Source: Stratiolaelaps scimitus (lineage: Eukaryota > Arthropoda > Arachnida > Mesostigmata > Laelapidae). Taken from it: a stretch of DNA of 64,000 nucleotides. This document shows positions 1 to 12,574 of this stretch, piece by piece; position 1 is the stretch's first letter; each line of letters opens with the position of its first letter. The stretch covers positions 5,984,001 through 6,048,000 of the forward strand of contig JABWDB010000005.1 of the NCBI GenBank assembly GCA_019614645.1. The letters are read 5' to 3'. A model generated the notes under the pieces. It had not been told where the DNA came from. It did not search any database and saw only the letters and a program-made list of their open reading frames with translations. A program made the position numbers and the translations under genes.

Positions 1-183
1 ATTAGTGGAATATTCTTGAAATGTGATGACTTTGAAGGACTGAACGCGAAACTTCATTGCTACTTACGGGGAGTACTTCAAGAGGTACATCTCCTCTTGA
101 GAGCGCTTTATCCGAACGAAAAAAAGAGAAAATTCCGAGAGAAATTGAGAACCCAATTATTGTTACAATCGGTCTAATCGTAC

Positions 184-3100
184 CTTATAGCCGGGGTCGG
201 GTGTGTAGACGAGGCTGCCCATGTTCTCCTGGTCCACGACCGTATTGCCAAAGCAGTCGACGGCCACGGTGTCCGATCCCTCGACGACGCGCGGCTCAAA
301 GTCGCGCGCTGACGAGAACTGCAGAAACACACACGGCTTGCCGCGGTCGTAGCCATAATTACTTTCGGAACTACATTCCCTGTTGAGATCATTGTTATAT
401 GACAGGTACAGTGAGTAACCATAGCTTAAGCACTGTCCGTGTTGGAGGCTCTATCTTTAGGTCCTTGAATCTTTCGAATAATAAAAGTATTATAGGCAGG
501 GTAGTAGTCGCTTCTACATACACCTATCTGTAGTTAGCACAAAGCGGCCACTTATACTATCAGTAAGTATTATTATTATCACTATCACCATTCGATTGTT
601 ATGAAATAAGAAAGAGCGTAACTCAAAAACAACATCGACAACAATACGCACCGGTCAATGTGGCGTATATCGAACAAGCACTGCTTGTGCCTGTCGGGCC
701 GCCTCGTTAGCGGCCTGGCGGAGGAGCAGTCCGTAAGGTTGGGATTTCCAAGGGCCCTGTCCAGGTCGTACCTAGCCAACAAGTCGTCCAATTCTTTCAC
801 GAGGACTCGCCAGTCCAATTGGTCTCCCTTGCTGGCGCCGTGTCTGTGCAGAGGCGGAGACAGCGGCAAAGTAATAGCAGACCAAATACATGTGTTATAA
901 GCACATCTCCTCTCAATCTACCGACTATGGGAGCTTCACGCCACGGAGAACATTGGACGCTTCTTGGCCGAGCTGTTCGGCGTCGGCCTAGATATTCTTT
1001 GAGCATAGATTAGTTCTAACCAGGTCACCTTTTCCACACATCGCGCATACATAACACACTCTCTGTCTCTCTCTGTCTCCGGTTATGTATGTTAGCCGTG
1101 CTGTATGCAGCCATTTTGGTCGATACAAGCCCACATTCACCTCATAGATCCAAGCGTGCGATATAAACAAAGCTATGTTCGCACCCGTAGAGCTGTGAAT
1201 GCTCCACTCGAATAACGACGGTGGCTGTCGCAAATCGAACAAAGAGCCTTGCGTTGCAGTATTCGACATTCATCCACAACAAATGGGTATGGTAGTGAGA
1301 CTAGACAGGGAAGGACCGCGGGGCTGAATTGCTGGTTGGCCATAGAGATACACAGAGGCGTAATAATAGCAGGCCTACGTACAGATCAACGGGACTGGTG
1401 ACATCATCTTAAAATTCATACATAGGTGGTTGGACAATAAACTCTGTAAGTGTACGTTCCACAACCCAAACCTGACGGTGTGGAGACGCCGTTATGCATA
1501 AATATGTAAAACAAAAAATTGTTGAGGTTAATTTTTTTCACAGCTTTTGTTCGATCGATTGTTGCTAGTTGGCACAGCTATATTTCGAAACGCTGGGATC
1601 CCTCCCATCCGGGACGGTGAGGACGCTCGAAATGACGCCGAATGACACACTCCATACAAATGACATGTAGCTTTTTTTTTACGGGGTTAAGGTCTAAAAT
1701 CCATCATGGAGCCACACCTGGCTACACGGCTGAAACCACGTACTTGTAATGTATTAATAGCTGCTTTCCTCTTGGGGTTGGATGAAGTTGTAGGAATCGG
1801 TCGACTCCGTGATAGCTCTTTAGCTCGAGTAGCTCAGCGCCTCCCAGCGGGTAGAAGACCACCAGACCCGTCAGTGCGGCTATCAAGATGAGCGCCGCGA
1901 GGACCAAACAGCAGATACGTAGCGGGCGAAGCAATCCTCGTCCCGAGTTGGACAGGCAGTTGCTGCAGCAGCAGGGGTTGTATCCTGAGCCATCGGGTCG
2001 GCCTGGCCACGCATCCAACAGCTCGAGGTCCGTACACGGCGGGGTCACCTGAAATCAGGACGACGACCGGCGCGGGCAACAGCAAGGCTTTAGAAGTTGT
2101 CACCGTGTTGTTTGTATCTAGGTGCAGGTCGAACATATCTGGTAACAACATCAATCGAGTGTGTTCAGCTGATCAACGACCTGGCCAGTGGGGCCCGGGG
2201 GTAGAAATTTCGAGAGTACCGGTCCCTATTCCTCATCCTAATCTGGTTTGCCTCTGGAATTATTCGGTTATTAGTGAGATGTACGAGTTGATCCGATTGA
2301 ACTCCGTAGGTGAATACGGCTATTGGACCATACAGCCTACGTGTATAATATTGATGATTTCGTTAAGACAAATTCGAATTTTCATGCCGATCGATTTACA
2401 CGCCGCGTTGCCGGCCACAATAAATGTTGCGGCATCGTATGTGTTTTTCGTAGTTCGGCAAAGCATCCTCGCAGATGCATCGTAGATCTACCTTAAAAGG
2501 GTCGTTATCGCTGGGATGGTAGTGCTCGGTAACACTTCGACCATTGGTTTCCTCCGCTGCCTCGAGCGAGGCCGCCAACGAACCCTGGGTTCCGATCGGT
2601 GCCTGCCAGAAGCACGCTGTAGCTGTATCCACATCCCAGAACTGCCACCGGTCCCAGGAGGCTGAAATGAAGATTATGCCGGAATAAGACACGCGCGCAA
2701 ACAAAAGGTCGAGTATAGATCAACGGGATGTGTAGAATTTGTTCGACACAAGGTGGCGGGTGATATTGGTGCATGTGCAACTTTAGAGTCGTGATTCGGA
2801 AACTCGTTCATTTATACGATTCGGCTTGATTTGGATTTGTGAATACAATTCGCCGTAGTGAATTAGTACCTGAATTAGTTAGGGTAATTTTTTTTCCGCT
2901 GATGCTGATGGCGAGAATAGCAGTACAGGCGGCGTGGGGGTTAGCGGCGGTAACACCGTCAGGTGACGACGTCAAAGGCAGAATTGCCAATTGCCAAAAT
3001 GAATATTGTTTCAAACATATGCTCCTGTCGTGCTGCGACCATGTAAACACCCACGGTTACTTACGGGCGAATACTAACTAGCGAACACTAATATCTGTCC

Positions 3101-3765
3101 AATAATTAGGCTGATTATAGTTGTATTCATTGAGGTATTAATGATCATATACGGCCTACCTGTATTGTGCGTTGTGTTGGAAGAGGACTGCAGCCGACTG
3201 AACGAGTGATTGCGGCCAGACGAATGATTCGTGTGTGGTGGCTGTGTCGTCGATGACGAGCCCGATTGTGACGCTTGACCTCGGTAAGCGCCGTGGTGAC
3301 TTCCTCCAGCCGCAGCGCCACCGTGATGTGATCTCGAATGGTGATCACCTTGCTGTTGTTGATGGTGATGTTGTTGTTGATGGTGGTGGTGGTGTTGTTG
3401 TTGTTGTTGATGGTGGTGGTGGTGTTGTTGTTGATGGTGTTGTTGTTGTTGTTGATGGTGGGCGTGTTGGTTGTGTGGATGAGGGTGATGGTGGGGAGCG
3501 CCTGGAGGCGCCGGCGGCGGCGGCTGGGGCTGCTGGGGGGCCGGCCGCTGCGGCCCGAGCGGCTGGAGCTCGAGGTGAGGTGCGCTGGCGGCGGCAGCAT
3601 CAGCTGCAGCAGCAGCGGCCTCAGCTTGCGCACTACCGCCAATGCCGCCGGGCCGCCAGTCATCGCGCGGCCGAGCCGACAGCGGCACAGGAGGCCAATG
3701 GAGGACGGCCCCAGCGGAGGCCGCCCAGTCGTGTGGGGACGAGAACCCGAAATCACCTGCCCCAC
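184..3765 (-). CDS. nrv: Na+/K+-ATPase beta subunit with long Gln/His-rich cytoplasmic tail (partial)
   Basis: Type II membrane glycoprotein subunit that folds and escorts the sodium pump alpha subunit. Five exons read in order on the minus strand and join in frame: 3765-3160, 2661-2492, 2048-1744, 843-652 and 379-184, each with AG acceptor and GT donor. The third exon holds one membrane span (residues like RICCLVLAALILIAALTG). The fourth and fifth give the beta-subunit ectodomain: Cys in TDC and KQC, then REC and YGYDRGKPC, then VDCFGN, matching the order and rough spacing of the family's first two disulfides and the first Cys of the third. The C-terminal exons lie beyond the left edge. The first exon was not found; the earliest exon seen needs one leftover base from upstream. 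The oddity is the tail before the membrane span, about 300 residues, with alternating His and Gln runs in the 3765-3160 exon; usual beta subunits have some tens of residues there. The family call is firm; the tail rests on phase-consistent splicing. Confidence 0.82.
3350..3500 (-). repeat. (CAN)n repeat encoding alternating poly-Gln and poly-His
   Basis: Imperfect CAA/CAG and CAC/CAT triplet tract inside the large exon of the pump beta subunit. It encodes runs of three to five Gln alternating with runs of two to five His. It is probably length-polymorphic. Valine- and leucine-rich open frames on the opposite strand are its shadows. Confidence 0.85.
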
Positions 3766-4046
3766 CTAAACGATAGATGAAATCGAAATAGGAACAAACA
3801 TCAGGGGAAAACGATTGAACGTTAATAACGTGAAGTCATCGTGATATGAATCATGATACGGGGACGGTGTACGCTTACGGAGAGCGAGACGTAAGTCTAC
3901 AGTGAAGAACACCAGTAGGCTTATACTTATCTCACCACCTGTTTCAACTTTACTAATTAATAGATCCAAATGAACCTCTAATTTTTCCTAACTGTAATCC
4001 TCACGTCTGACTCTACTGTAAGCCATCTTTGGCCCTTCCCCGTTAC

Positions 4047-4068
4047 ATATATATATATATATATATAT
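4047..4068. repeat. (TA)n microsatellite
   Basis: Uninterrupted AT alternation of about 22 bp. Confidence 0.95.
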
Positions 4069-4413
4069 GCTCTACAGTCTCATAGTTGTACTTTATGAAA
4101 CATTGTATGTATCTCCTACTTTCTCCGATCTATGGCCACCCTATTTATGGTTTGCCCCTCTATATATTGAATTGCGATGTTGGAACCTCAATCTTCCCCC
4201 ATTCAAGCAAGTTTATAGGACAACATTGTGAAATGCGTCTATGTGATGTCCACGTATCTTCCCCAATACAACTACGCCTATCTTAGTGCACCCATAAAAC
4301 CGTGAGGCGATAGGGATATAACACAGACAAACAAAACTCATAAATTATATATATACCTCTTTTCCATTTCATTTTTAATAATAGAACTCAGCCAAAATTC
4401 ACATATGTTTTAA

Positions 4414-4414
<1 letters not shown>

Positions 4415-4461
<47 letters not shown>
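4415..4461. repeat. (TA)n microsatellite
   Basis: Uninterrupted TA alternation of about 47 bp. Confidence 0.95.
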
Positions 4462-4464
<3 letters not shown>

Positions 4465-6599
4465 TGTTCTTTACCTAAACTGTATTATTTTTTTGTTGTC
4501 ATACTCAGCAGGGAAACCCTCTAAGCCTTTTGGGCGGTGGGGCACCAACGCGTATTCCACATCTAAACGTTGAAAGCTCTTTACAACCATTAGTTATGCC
4601 TGGCTCAATATGTAATATTCTATGTATGAAACTGCACAGTATTTAATACATTTGGACATTTTCGGTTATAAACTGACACCAGCCCTCACAGGTTGACAGT
4701 CCGAATCGATCTAAATCGGAGACAAATAATGAAAAGTCCCTTCCTCGAACAAGTTTGCCTGTTTCCTTTGCCCGACATCGTTTCTTGGTATCGACGATTT
4801 TCTCGACATAAATCGTCGGCATCAAAGTTCCACGTTGTGTTCACTTAAGCCACATGTGCTTGGCTTACACTTCCACTGGTTGCTTAGTGAGTTACAGAAA
4901 AGTATTAAGCAGGCATCTTAACTCGCATTTCCCGACGAGAACGAAAGCGTTGAAAAAAAAAAACTGGAGTTCCGTCAATAAACGACAACAATTTGAACGA
5001 ATGAATCAATGGTTGAGTGATGGCTTGAAAGCCAAATATCCGCCCTGATACACTACCGCGAATGTGTCGCGCACATCAGAAACGAATGTGCTAATTGGCG
5101 AAGCTGTTTGCCAATAAAAAAAGGAACGTATGAAATCACTATCTTGAAAAATGTGATTCTGAATTTTAAAAAATATATATATTTATCTGGAAATATAATA
5201 CTAAGATGGGTGTACTTAGCACTACTCTCAGTATACCAGGTGTAATGTAGATTTTAAAATTTGAGAGGACCTTCATTAGAAAATATAACGTTACCAACTA
5301 GCAATGGCTTATCTAGAATTTGAACGAGATAGAGGAAACACCTTGCTTTTCGGCGAGTATAAAAGCGCAGCTATAATACTGTGTATTAAGTGAACTCCAC
5401 TGCTTCTTGAGCCAAGGTGGCAGCTAATTCCACGGAAGTTATGTGGCATGTATCTCCTAGACTCTCAGCAGAACTAATAGTTGTCTAATATAATTCCTAT
5501 TAATCGTTAGCGGACGTAGATATGAGAGGTCATTAACCCTGCATACAACGTGTACCAAATGCTAAGACTTCTGGCAATGAACAAGGTCAATGGACTTTGA
5601 GGCTATTTTATGAAACGGTAGTGCGCCCATGATAAAGATACGTTCGATCGTCATGAAAACAGACCATCAAGCTGTCACCCGAATCAGTTGAAACAGCCGC
5701 GTCCAGATAGAGAGATATATGGAGGATATGGGAGGCGAGCGTACATGAACAAACGCGCGCGAACTCAAAGTAGCAACGACACCCACTCCGCGATAATGAT
5801 AGTAATAATCACCTCGTGTCATCATCCCTAGTAAATAATCATCTCGGGCTGTTTTACCAACAAATTTCAAGCGCTATCGAAAGCGTTCCTAGACAACATG
5901 TTGGTTTCGAAGCTAATATATTCCGATAGGATCGGCGAAATTCTACTAATAGACCAAGTTATATGAATGGTATAGTGTAACCGAAGATCAACAAACACGG
6001 AGCAAGGTTCACATGGCGTAAACAAACATAATTAATCCTGTAGATGTATTCACAACGGGAACAGTCAAAGAGGACCCCCCATAATCTCTAGAAATTCCGA
6101 ACTAGTGTATGTTTGAATAAATACTCGTCAAAGAGGATTTCTCATCAAACTGTTCGTTCGCTACATACATTTGTCTACTCGTGTGCTCATATGCTAACCC
6201 CGTGAATGTAACCGAATCAAAAAGCACACTGTTGCCGGATCGGCCGTCCCCTACTCTACGTACTCTTCATAGACAATGTAAATACTACTTTTTCGATCCT
6301 TGGCCATCATGGGATGTCGTCGGGTCGACATATAACCTATCTCGAGCGGTATACGGAAGGCCGGTACAGAACCGCCCAGTTGAGCAACTTTCTTCGACCT
6401 GGTCATCATCGTATTCGTACCGAAGAGGCACCACCATTCCATAATATACACATGCATATCCAGCTCGTTAAATACGTCCCTCAATGTGCGACACGATCCG
6501 AACTCAGGTCTCCGAAACCAAGTCTCAACCATTGGCTGTCAGCTGATCCAGCCCAATGAGATTTATCCCCGCCGCAATTTCGTGTGCCGTACAGCGCTT

Positions 6600-8200
6600 A
6601 CCTTCGATCGTCTCGAGACTGCTTCTTCTATCAAATGCTCCACGTTCACTCAAATTGTCCGGCTTGTCCTTCTTGCAAATGTTGCTCCGAGCTTTATCTG
6701 CTCTGATCGAGCCGTCGGCGGCCGACGACCGTCTTTCGTGCGCGCTCCACTTTTACCGAGAGAAAGGTAGAGACAACGTAGGCGCGTTTCTGCCTTGCTC
6801 GATTCCTCGTCTGGCTTTGACAGTACAAACACACGAGATGCATGGGCGCGTTTCCGCCCGGAAGAACGTCCTCGTTCTCGCCTCTCGCGTTACCTATTAC
6901 ACGTACGACGGACACCGCCACTGCCGTTTGCCAAACAGCGAGACAAAAGGCATCCCCCGGAAGGTCCCCTCGATAGGACCAGTGACACTTTGTCGATTAA
7001 AACGCGTCCGATAGTAAGGCAGCTAACTTCGTTTGCGGATCCACGCTTATTCCTCTCTTCCTCTCTCTCTCGCCTCTTCTCGCTCGCTCGTCTCCGAGGC
7101 TCCACAGTATTCAATGGCCGTAACCGCCTCTCTCGATCGAACGGAGAACATCGGCAAAGATATCTGCCGAAGACGCCGCACACTCATCTGCTGTTACGCG
7201 CTTTTCTTGCGGTAGCCTCTTCAACTCACAGCCACCCGTCTGCCGCTCGTCTGAGCCACCCCCGCGAACGGGCGGTGCTCACCGTACACCACTGTCGCCG
7301 TTCAGTGTCGGCGCCACTCGGGGCCTCCGACGGCTTCAGCCAGTGGCCTCTTACTGGCTCTGCGGGCGCAGGTTGCTGATTTGCAGTCACACCAGCAGCA
7401 GCAGCGGCGGCTGCGGCGGCGGCAGCTCACTCGACACCCGGCCGCCATCTTGTCCTCTGAGCCAGCCAACCAGCCAGGCTAGCGGCGCCGCGTAACACGC
7501 TCTTCTCTTTCCTGGACAGGAGAACGATCTAGTGGTCTCTCTGTCGGCCAACCTCAGAACGGTCGCCCGCCCAGCGGTTGGTGGTCCGACCGTGCTGTCG
7601 CTCCGTCGGCCTGGGGCCACGGCGCGGATGGGGCCACAATACAGAAGTCGTCCAGCACTCCGCTCTGATCCCGCCGCTGCCGCGGACGCCGCCACCGCCG
7701 CCGCTGCTGCTTCTTCTCGCGCCGACGGTTCTGCCCTCGCGTAGCTGGTAGAGCGACCGCCGCCAACGCCGCCGTGGCCACCTTTGCTACCCACTGTCAA
7801 TGGTCGTCGTGCTTCTGTTTGTTGGTCCTCTCCCCTCCGCTCTGATGTCGCGCTCTACCCTAGAGCTCTAGCGCCAGCTGACCACTCTTACGAAGCACTG
7901 TCCACTGACGGCTTGTCTGCTCCCGGCCGTTCGCTATCCTCTGCTGCCCGCGGCGCCGTTACCGTCGCCGCCGAGAAGAGGACACTGGCGCGGCGCAACG
8001 TGAAGGCAGAGGGCACGTTATCCACAGAGTACTACTGCCGCCCGCTGACGGCGGTGGCCTCCGACAGCGGGCTCTCTGCTCCGTCTGTCCGTCATCCGCT
8101 CTCCCGCCCACTACGAGCCAAGCCGGGGCCGCCAGCTCTGCGGGCCTGTTATATGTTGGCCTGTTTCGGGCAGGCCCCGGGATCCTGACTCGTTTACCTC
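6600..8200. promoter_or_regulatory. GC-rich, CpG-dense block; possible promoter/5' leader
   Basis: Markedly richer in G, C and CpG than its AT-rich surroundings. It stays open by chance on both strands, so the long frames in it are not taken as genes. At 7441-7452 is GCCGCCATCTTG, which on the minus strand reads CAAGATGGCGGC, the classical YY1/Pho-type element that also makes a well-placed ATG. It lies upstream of the pump beta gene on the minus strand and beyond the 3' end of the ammonium transporter, so the first exon of the pump gene is the natural candidate. I could not join any donor here to the 3765 exon in phase, so this remains inference. Confidence 0.4.
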
Positions 8201-8540
8201 ATTCACCCCTCCTCCCCTTCAAACAAGGACGATTGCGGTCCTCACCGCGTGGCTGACAACGTCCAACCCACGCTCGCTAAAGCTCTTTCTCTCTCCGACC
8301 TCACTTCACTCCGTTGTTAGTCGGTGTGCTTGCTTCTTGCTTGGCGGACAATAGGACAATCGCTATAGGGCTGTTCATGAAAAGTTTAGTTAACCCCCCT
8401 CAAGACGGTTCGATTATTACTATTATTAGGGAGGAGAACGGCAAAGTGATCGAATTCGATGTCAGCGAGAAGAAGCTGAAGGTTTATTGATTTATTAAAG
8501 CAACTGCAATTTTTACAACTCTTGAGTTCTCTTATATGCC

Positions 8541-8626
8541 CTCACCAGGTCGCAGAACTCGAACCTGCGGCCTCCACTTTGTTTTTATAGCCAGCCCCTT
8601 AGCTGTGCAAGCCACCACGCTAACAG
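8541..8626 (-). repeat. tRNA-derived SINE head or tRNA pseudogene
   Basis: The minus strand shows a pol III internal promoter layout: an A-box-like GCGTGGTGGCTTG followed about 45 bases later by a B box GGTTCGAGTTC inside a short stem with arms CGCAG and CTGCG. It does not fold into a complete cloverleaf with acceptor stem, so a SINE head is more likely than a working tRNA. Confidence 0.5.
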
Positions 8627-9824
8627 AAGATCTTATCATATATCGGGCTTTGTCTACGTAAGCTTTTACGGAAGACATGAAAATGGATTCGAAGTATGAC
8701 GTGCTTGTCGAAATGTAAAGTACATGTGACACTTTGCCTATAACCTGCAGGAATTTCGTCAATGACGAACTTCGATAAAAAGCAGACAGGGAACAACCAT
8801 TGTAAGTCGGACGAATCTGGTGCGTTTTGAGAAACTAGTTTCATGAATTAGTGGAGTTCTTGCGAAAATGTTCATTATACAATTTGAGGTCCCAAAGGAG
8901 TAGTAAATTGGCCCATGTTATCACTGGCGAACATCATGAGGAGCTTATTTTTGCTCATCCAATTTTTTTTTAAAATCGTCAACTATCACTATGCTTTGCT
9001 TGCCTTTGAAAAACGATAGGGTTAGATGCAACAAAAAAATCATAACTTCTTGGAAACATTTCGTCGAATTTAAGTTTGTCTAAGTTTGTTATATGATAAG
9101 TGTGGGGACCTCGGTTATTAGCAAAAAAATCAATTACGCATTCTAAATTTAAAACACTTGAAAACTATGAGCGCGCCAGATTCGCAACGTTTATAATGAC
9201 TGTGCCGTGTATAGCGCAATAAATCGCAGTTGTAAATGACACTTTTAGCGAGCGTATTGAATGACAATATCATCTTTAATATAACCGTTTTTTTTTATTA
9301 ACCTTCGCTGTTGCAAAGTTCATGTGAACATTTTTCCAAGCGACACATTGTATAACACCAGCAGCAGTATGCACGTTGTGACAGCTGCATACACCCGCGA
9401 ACCAATGTAATCGCTTATGAAATTAAGCTATATTGCTCCTCGTCACTTGGTAATAATAATTGTTCCAAGATACACAGGATAATCTCACGAATATATATAT
9501 ATATATATACAGACATTGCTGACTGGGCCTCAGCTTCATTTTCAAATTGTGTCTGTATTTCGACGACTAGTTGATGATTACACATGAGAAATTAATAATA
9601 ATTTAATATATGATAATAATCGTTATAACACTTTAAGCCTATTTTCGAGTTGTTACATTGTATATACGCTCCTCGCGTGTAGCAACTATGAATGTTCTGA
9701 ACGACCATTAGGTCCAATCATTTTCTAGATTGATCCCTATAGAGGAATCTCACGGCTGAATTTACCAGCGGAGTTTTCCGTCGACGATTTCGAGCCGAAA
9801 GATCTTGACGCTATATCCCCTTCA
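8627..9824. other. AT-rich intergenic DNA and 3' flank of Amt
   Basis: No exon recognised. It contains a short (TA)n tract at 9491-9509 and scattered homopolymer T runs. The 3' UTR of the ammonium transporter must start at its right end; no convincing polyadenylation signal was found close to the stop. Confidence 0.5.
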
Positions 9825-12540
9825 TCAACGTTTAGCAATGACGAGGGAGAGGGCACGAACAGCTCTAATCTTGGATTTCACCCGGGCCCAGAGTTGTGCA
9901 TTGGACGACATACTGCCACGTCGCATCAGATACTTCGCTACTGCGTGGTCATACACGTGCCGGTTGATCAGGGGAATCTGAAAACATCGAGGCAAAATCA
10001 CACCGCTACATAAACACGTCTATGATCCCGCACTCGTGCGCGAATACCAAACGGCGAAGAGCCGTGGAACGGCAACTGACATTAATGGATGGTGATACGC
10101 AGATATTAGGCAGCTACGATGATGGCCCAATGCGCGCGAACGGAGCTTGTTAATGAACGCATAGCATCGTCCGTGAGAAACGATGAATTCGCAGCTATAC
10201 AACTGTCGGCAAGGGCAGTATCGTAGATGTCCTTGCGTACAGCCAAGCACACCGTCACGAATGCACCAGTAATCAAGTGGTCACAGACCCAATGGTGTTG
10301 TAGCCTTACCGTTGTCGCGTACTTATTGGGCGCAAGCGTTCGGAACACCTGGGGGTAGTCGTAGATATGGTGGACCACGGCGTGTTCGCAGAGATCTGCC
10401 CCAAGCAGTTCTTCAATTTGTTCCATCCGGATCGGCAGCAATAGTGAGATGCTCTGTAAGAGATATCGTTTTGTATATTTGCCTATATTAAATATGGTGT
10501 TGCACAAAAGGTGAATACGGTAGAATGCACGAAACCTCTTCGGGGATTGACTCGGCAGGCAAGGTTTGATGTTTTCGATTAGATCGTCGTTGCTGTAGAT
10601 TGATTATTCTCTCGAAATGTTCAGTTGGTTGAGAGGAACGTTCGACGTTCGTTATTACCTATAATGTTGACAATTAAACTACCTTGAGCAGGATAAACGT
10701 TGAGAAGGCGCTCCAGGTCGTAATACAGATCACTGCGAGAGCCTGCACTGCTAGCAGCTCCACCCCGCCATTCTCGAATAGGCCTGATCTGCAGGTGACA
10801 AGTTATAGCAGCAGACACAGTGGAGGTTTGATTTATATCTTAGAACCAAGTCTGCAGTTCGTTAAAGCTCAATACATCCAAGCGATGTCTTTGTTTAATC
10901 AACAAGAATTTTTAGGGTTGCCAATCGTTTCTCGGGAACACCCAGATGCTCCTAAGCATCTTTGTAATGCACCTTTAGAACATGCACAAGAAGGCACGAG
11001 AATTTGAGGAACACAAAGCTTTTTAGCGTCAGAGTTTCGAACTGCATATGCTAAACAGAATATACTTGAAATTTGAGGTAATTTTTGTTTCGGCTTAATT
11101 TGTCGTACGCACCGTCCCGAAAGGGCATCATCGAGGTGTTTATCGCTAGCACTGAAGATGCCAACGGCCAGCATACCCCATATGCCACAAACGCCATGCA
11201 CTGCTACAGCTGATACAGGATCGTCGATCTGTCTCAAGAACAGTTAAACGAACGCCAGCCAGTTTGGAAGCAGGCAAACAGAGCAGCAGGTGTTATCCAC
11301 AGAGTATACGTAAAATTTACCACAAATGATAGGTACCGTTACAGGGGCACTAGCTCTAGAGGTGTGCGTTTCAGCACGTCGCCGAAACCTGTTTTGACTT
11401 TGCGGGAACATTGATAACATGTGCGTGGGACATAGGCGAAACAAAGCTGAATAAGGCTGTTTACAAAATGCAAAGCTTGGCAAATAATTCTGGGGTTAAT
11501 CATTAGAAATAGATAGATATATAGATGGACATATATCGATATATACCTGGAAATAATCCATAAGATCAGGAACTCGACAGGAGAATAGGGCGCCGAGGAA
11601 CCCGATTGCTATCGATTGCGAGGCAGTATAGTACCCGGCGCCAGCTGGTGAGAGCAAAATAATTGTCCACAACAACAGTGACGGTTATTTCCACTTAATC
11701 ATTAGGTTGAAATCAGTGCTCAGTCGACGTTCGCGATTCTATAATATAATAACAGCAGGCTGTCGTCAGATGTTCAAGCGCAATGCCTTCGAGCTTGATT
11801 CGAGCCTGTGCCAAAAAGCGTGAGTGAGGTTGTACATATATATATATATACATACATACATATATATGGCATTTACGTCCATACAACCATTGCACAAAGG
11901 ACGGTGCCCTTGGCTGATCAGTGGCCGTACGTTATTTCCTTGGTGACGAAAAACATTTCTATCTATAAACTGCTAAGAAAGTACAGAGTCGACCGGGTCC
12001 CGGACAGAACAAGCGTCTGGAGAAGCTCCACTATCGACGTTGAGAAGTACGCGTACATAATAATGTTGCGGGGCTTGCAACAGTGACCATTCGTCTGCCC
12101 TTCCTGTCAAGGCGCCTCGCCGCACCCACGAAATAGCAATAATAATATGAATATTACATGAACCCTTTTATCTACCCTATACATGATGTCCAATCTCCAT
12201 AATGACCCGCTGGCAACAGCGGCAACTTTATGGTGTTCAGTTTTATTCTCATAATGATTGTACTCTATATTCGACTCGTGCTGCTCATCGCTGGCGCGCG
12301 CCGGCTGAGGAGCTGTAGCCGGTAGGCGCGCCTTTATATCTTCTACCGACGAGTGAATTATTCACCCGTGTGGCCAGGTGGGTGGGTCTCCGTTTGATGC
12401 TCAAGGCGTGTCCTCGACTTAATAGTCACCTTTGCTGAGAACCGTCGAGAACACTCGTCATTCGGCCGGGCCGTTGTCTACGGCTTGCCTAGTGAACTTC
12501 GTCGCTAACAAATGTTATTATTGAAGCAGGTACATATACG

Positions 12541-12574
<34 letters not shown>

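Larger units (their letters stand above)
3766..6550. other. Non-coding stretch, probably 5' intron of the pump gene
   Basis: No exon could be supported here. It holds two (TA)n microsatellites and AT-rich sequence. Because the exon at 3765 begins mid-codon, at least one coding exon must lie further upstream on the minus strand, so this is likely intron; a small exon could be hidden in it. Confidence 0.4.

Noticed and set aside
3235..3780. Plus-strand Val/Leu-rich open frames of 143 and 181 codons
   Set aside because: They are the reverse strand of the poly-Gln/His exon; the minus-strand reading joins in phase to pump beta exons.
6795..7379. Plus-strand frame of 194 codons in the GC-rich block
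   Set aside because: Composition is Ser/Arg/Leu-rich as expected from GC-rich chance frames; no motif, no splice partner, and other frames are open there too.
7387..7800. Minus-strand frame of 137 codons with Ala runs
   Set aside because: Starts at a non-ATG codon and no donor joins it in phase to the 3765 exon; may be 5' leader instead.
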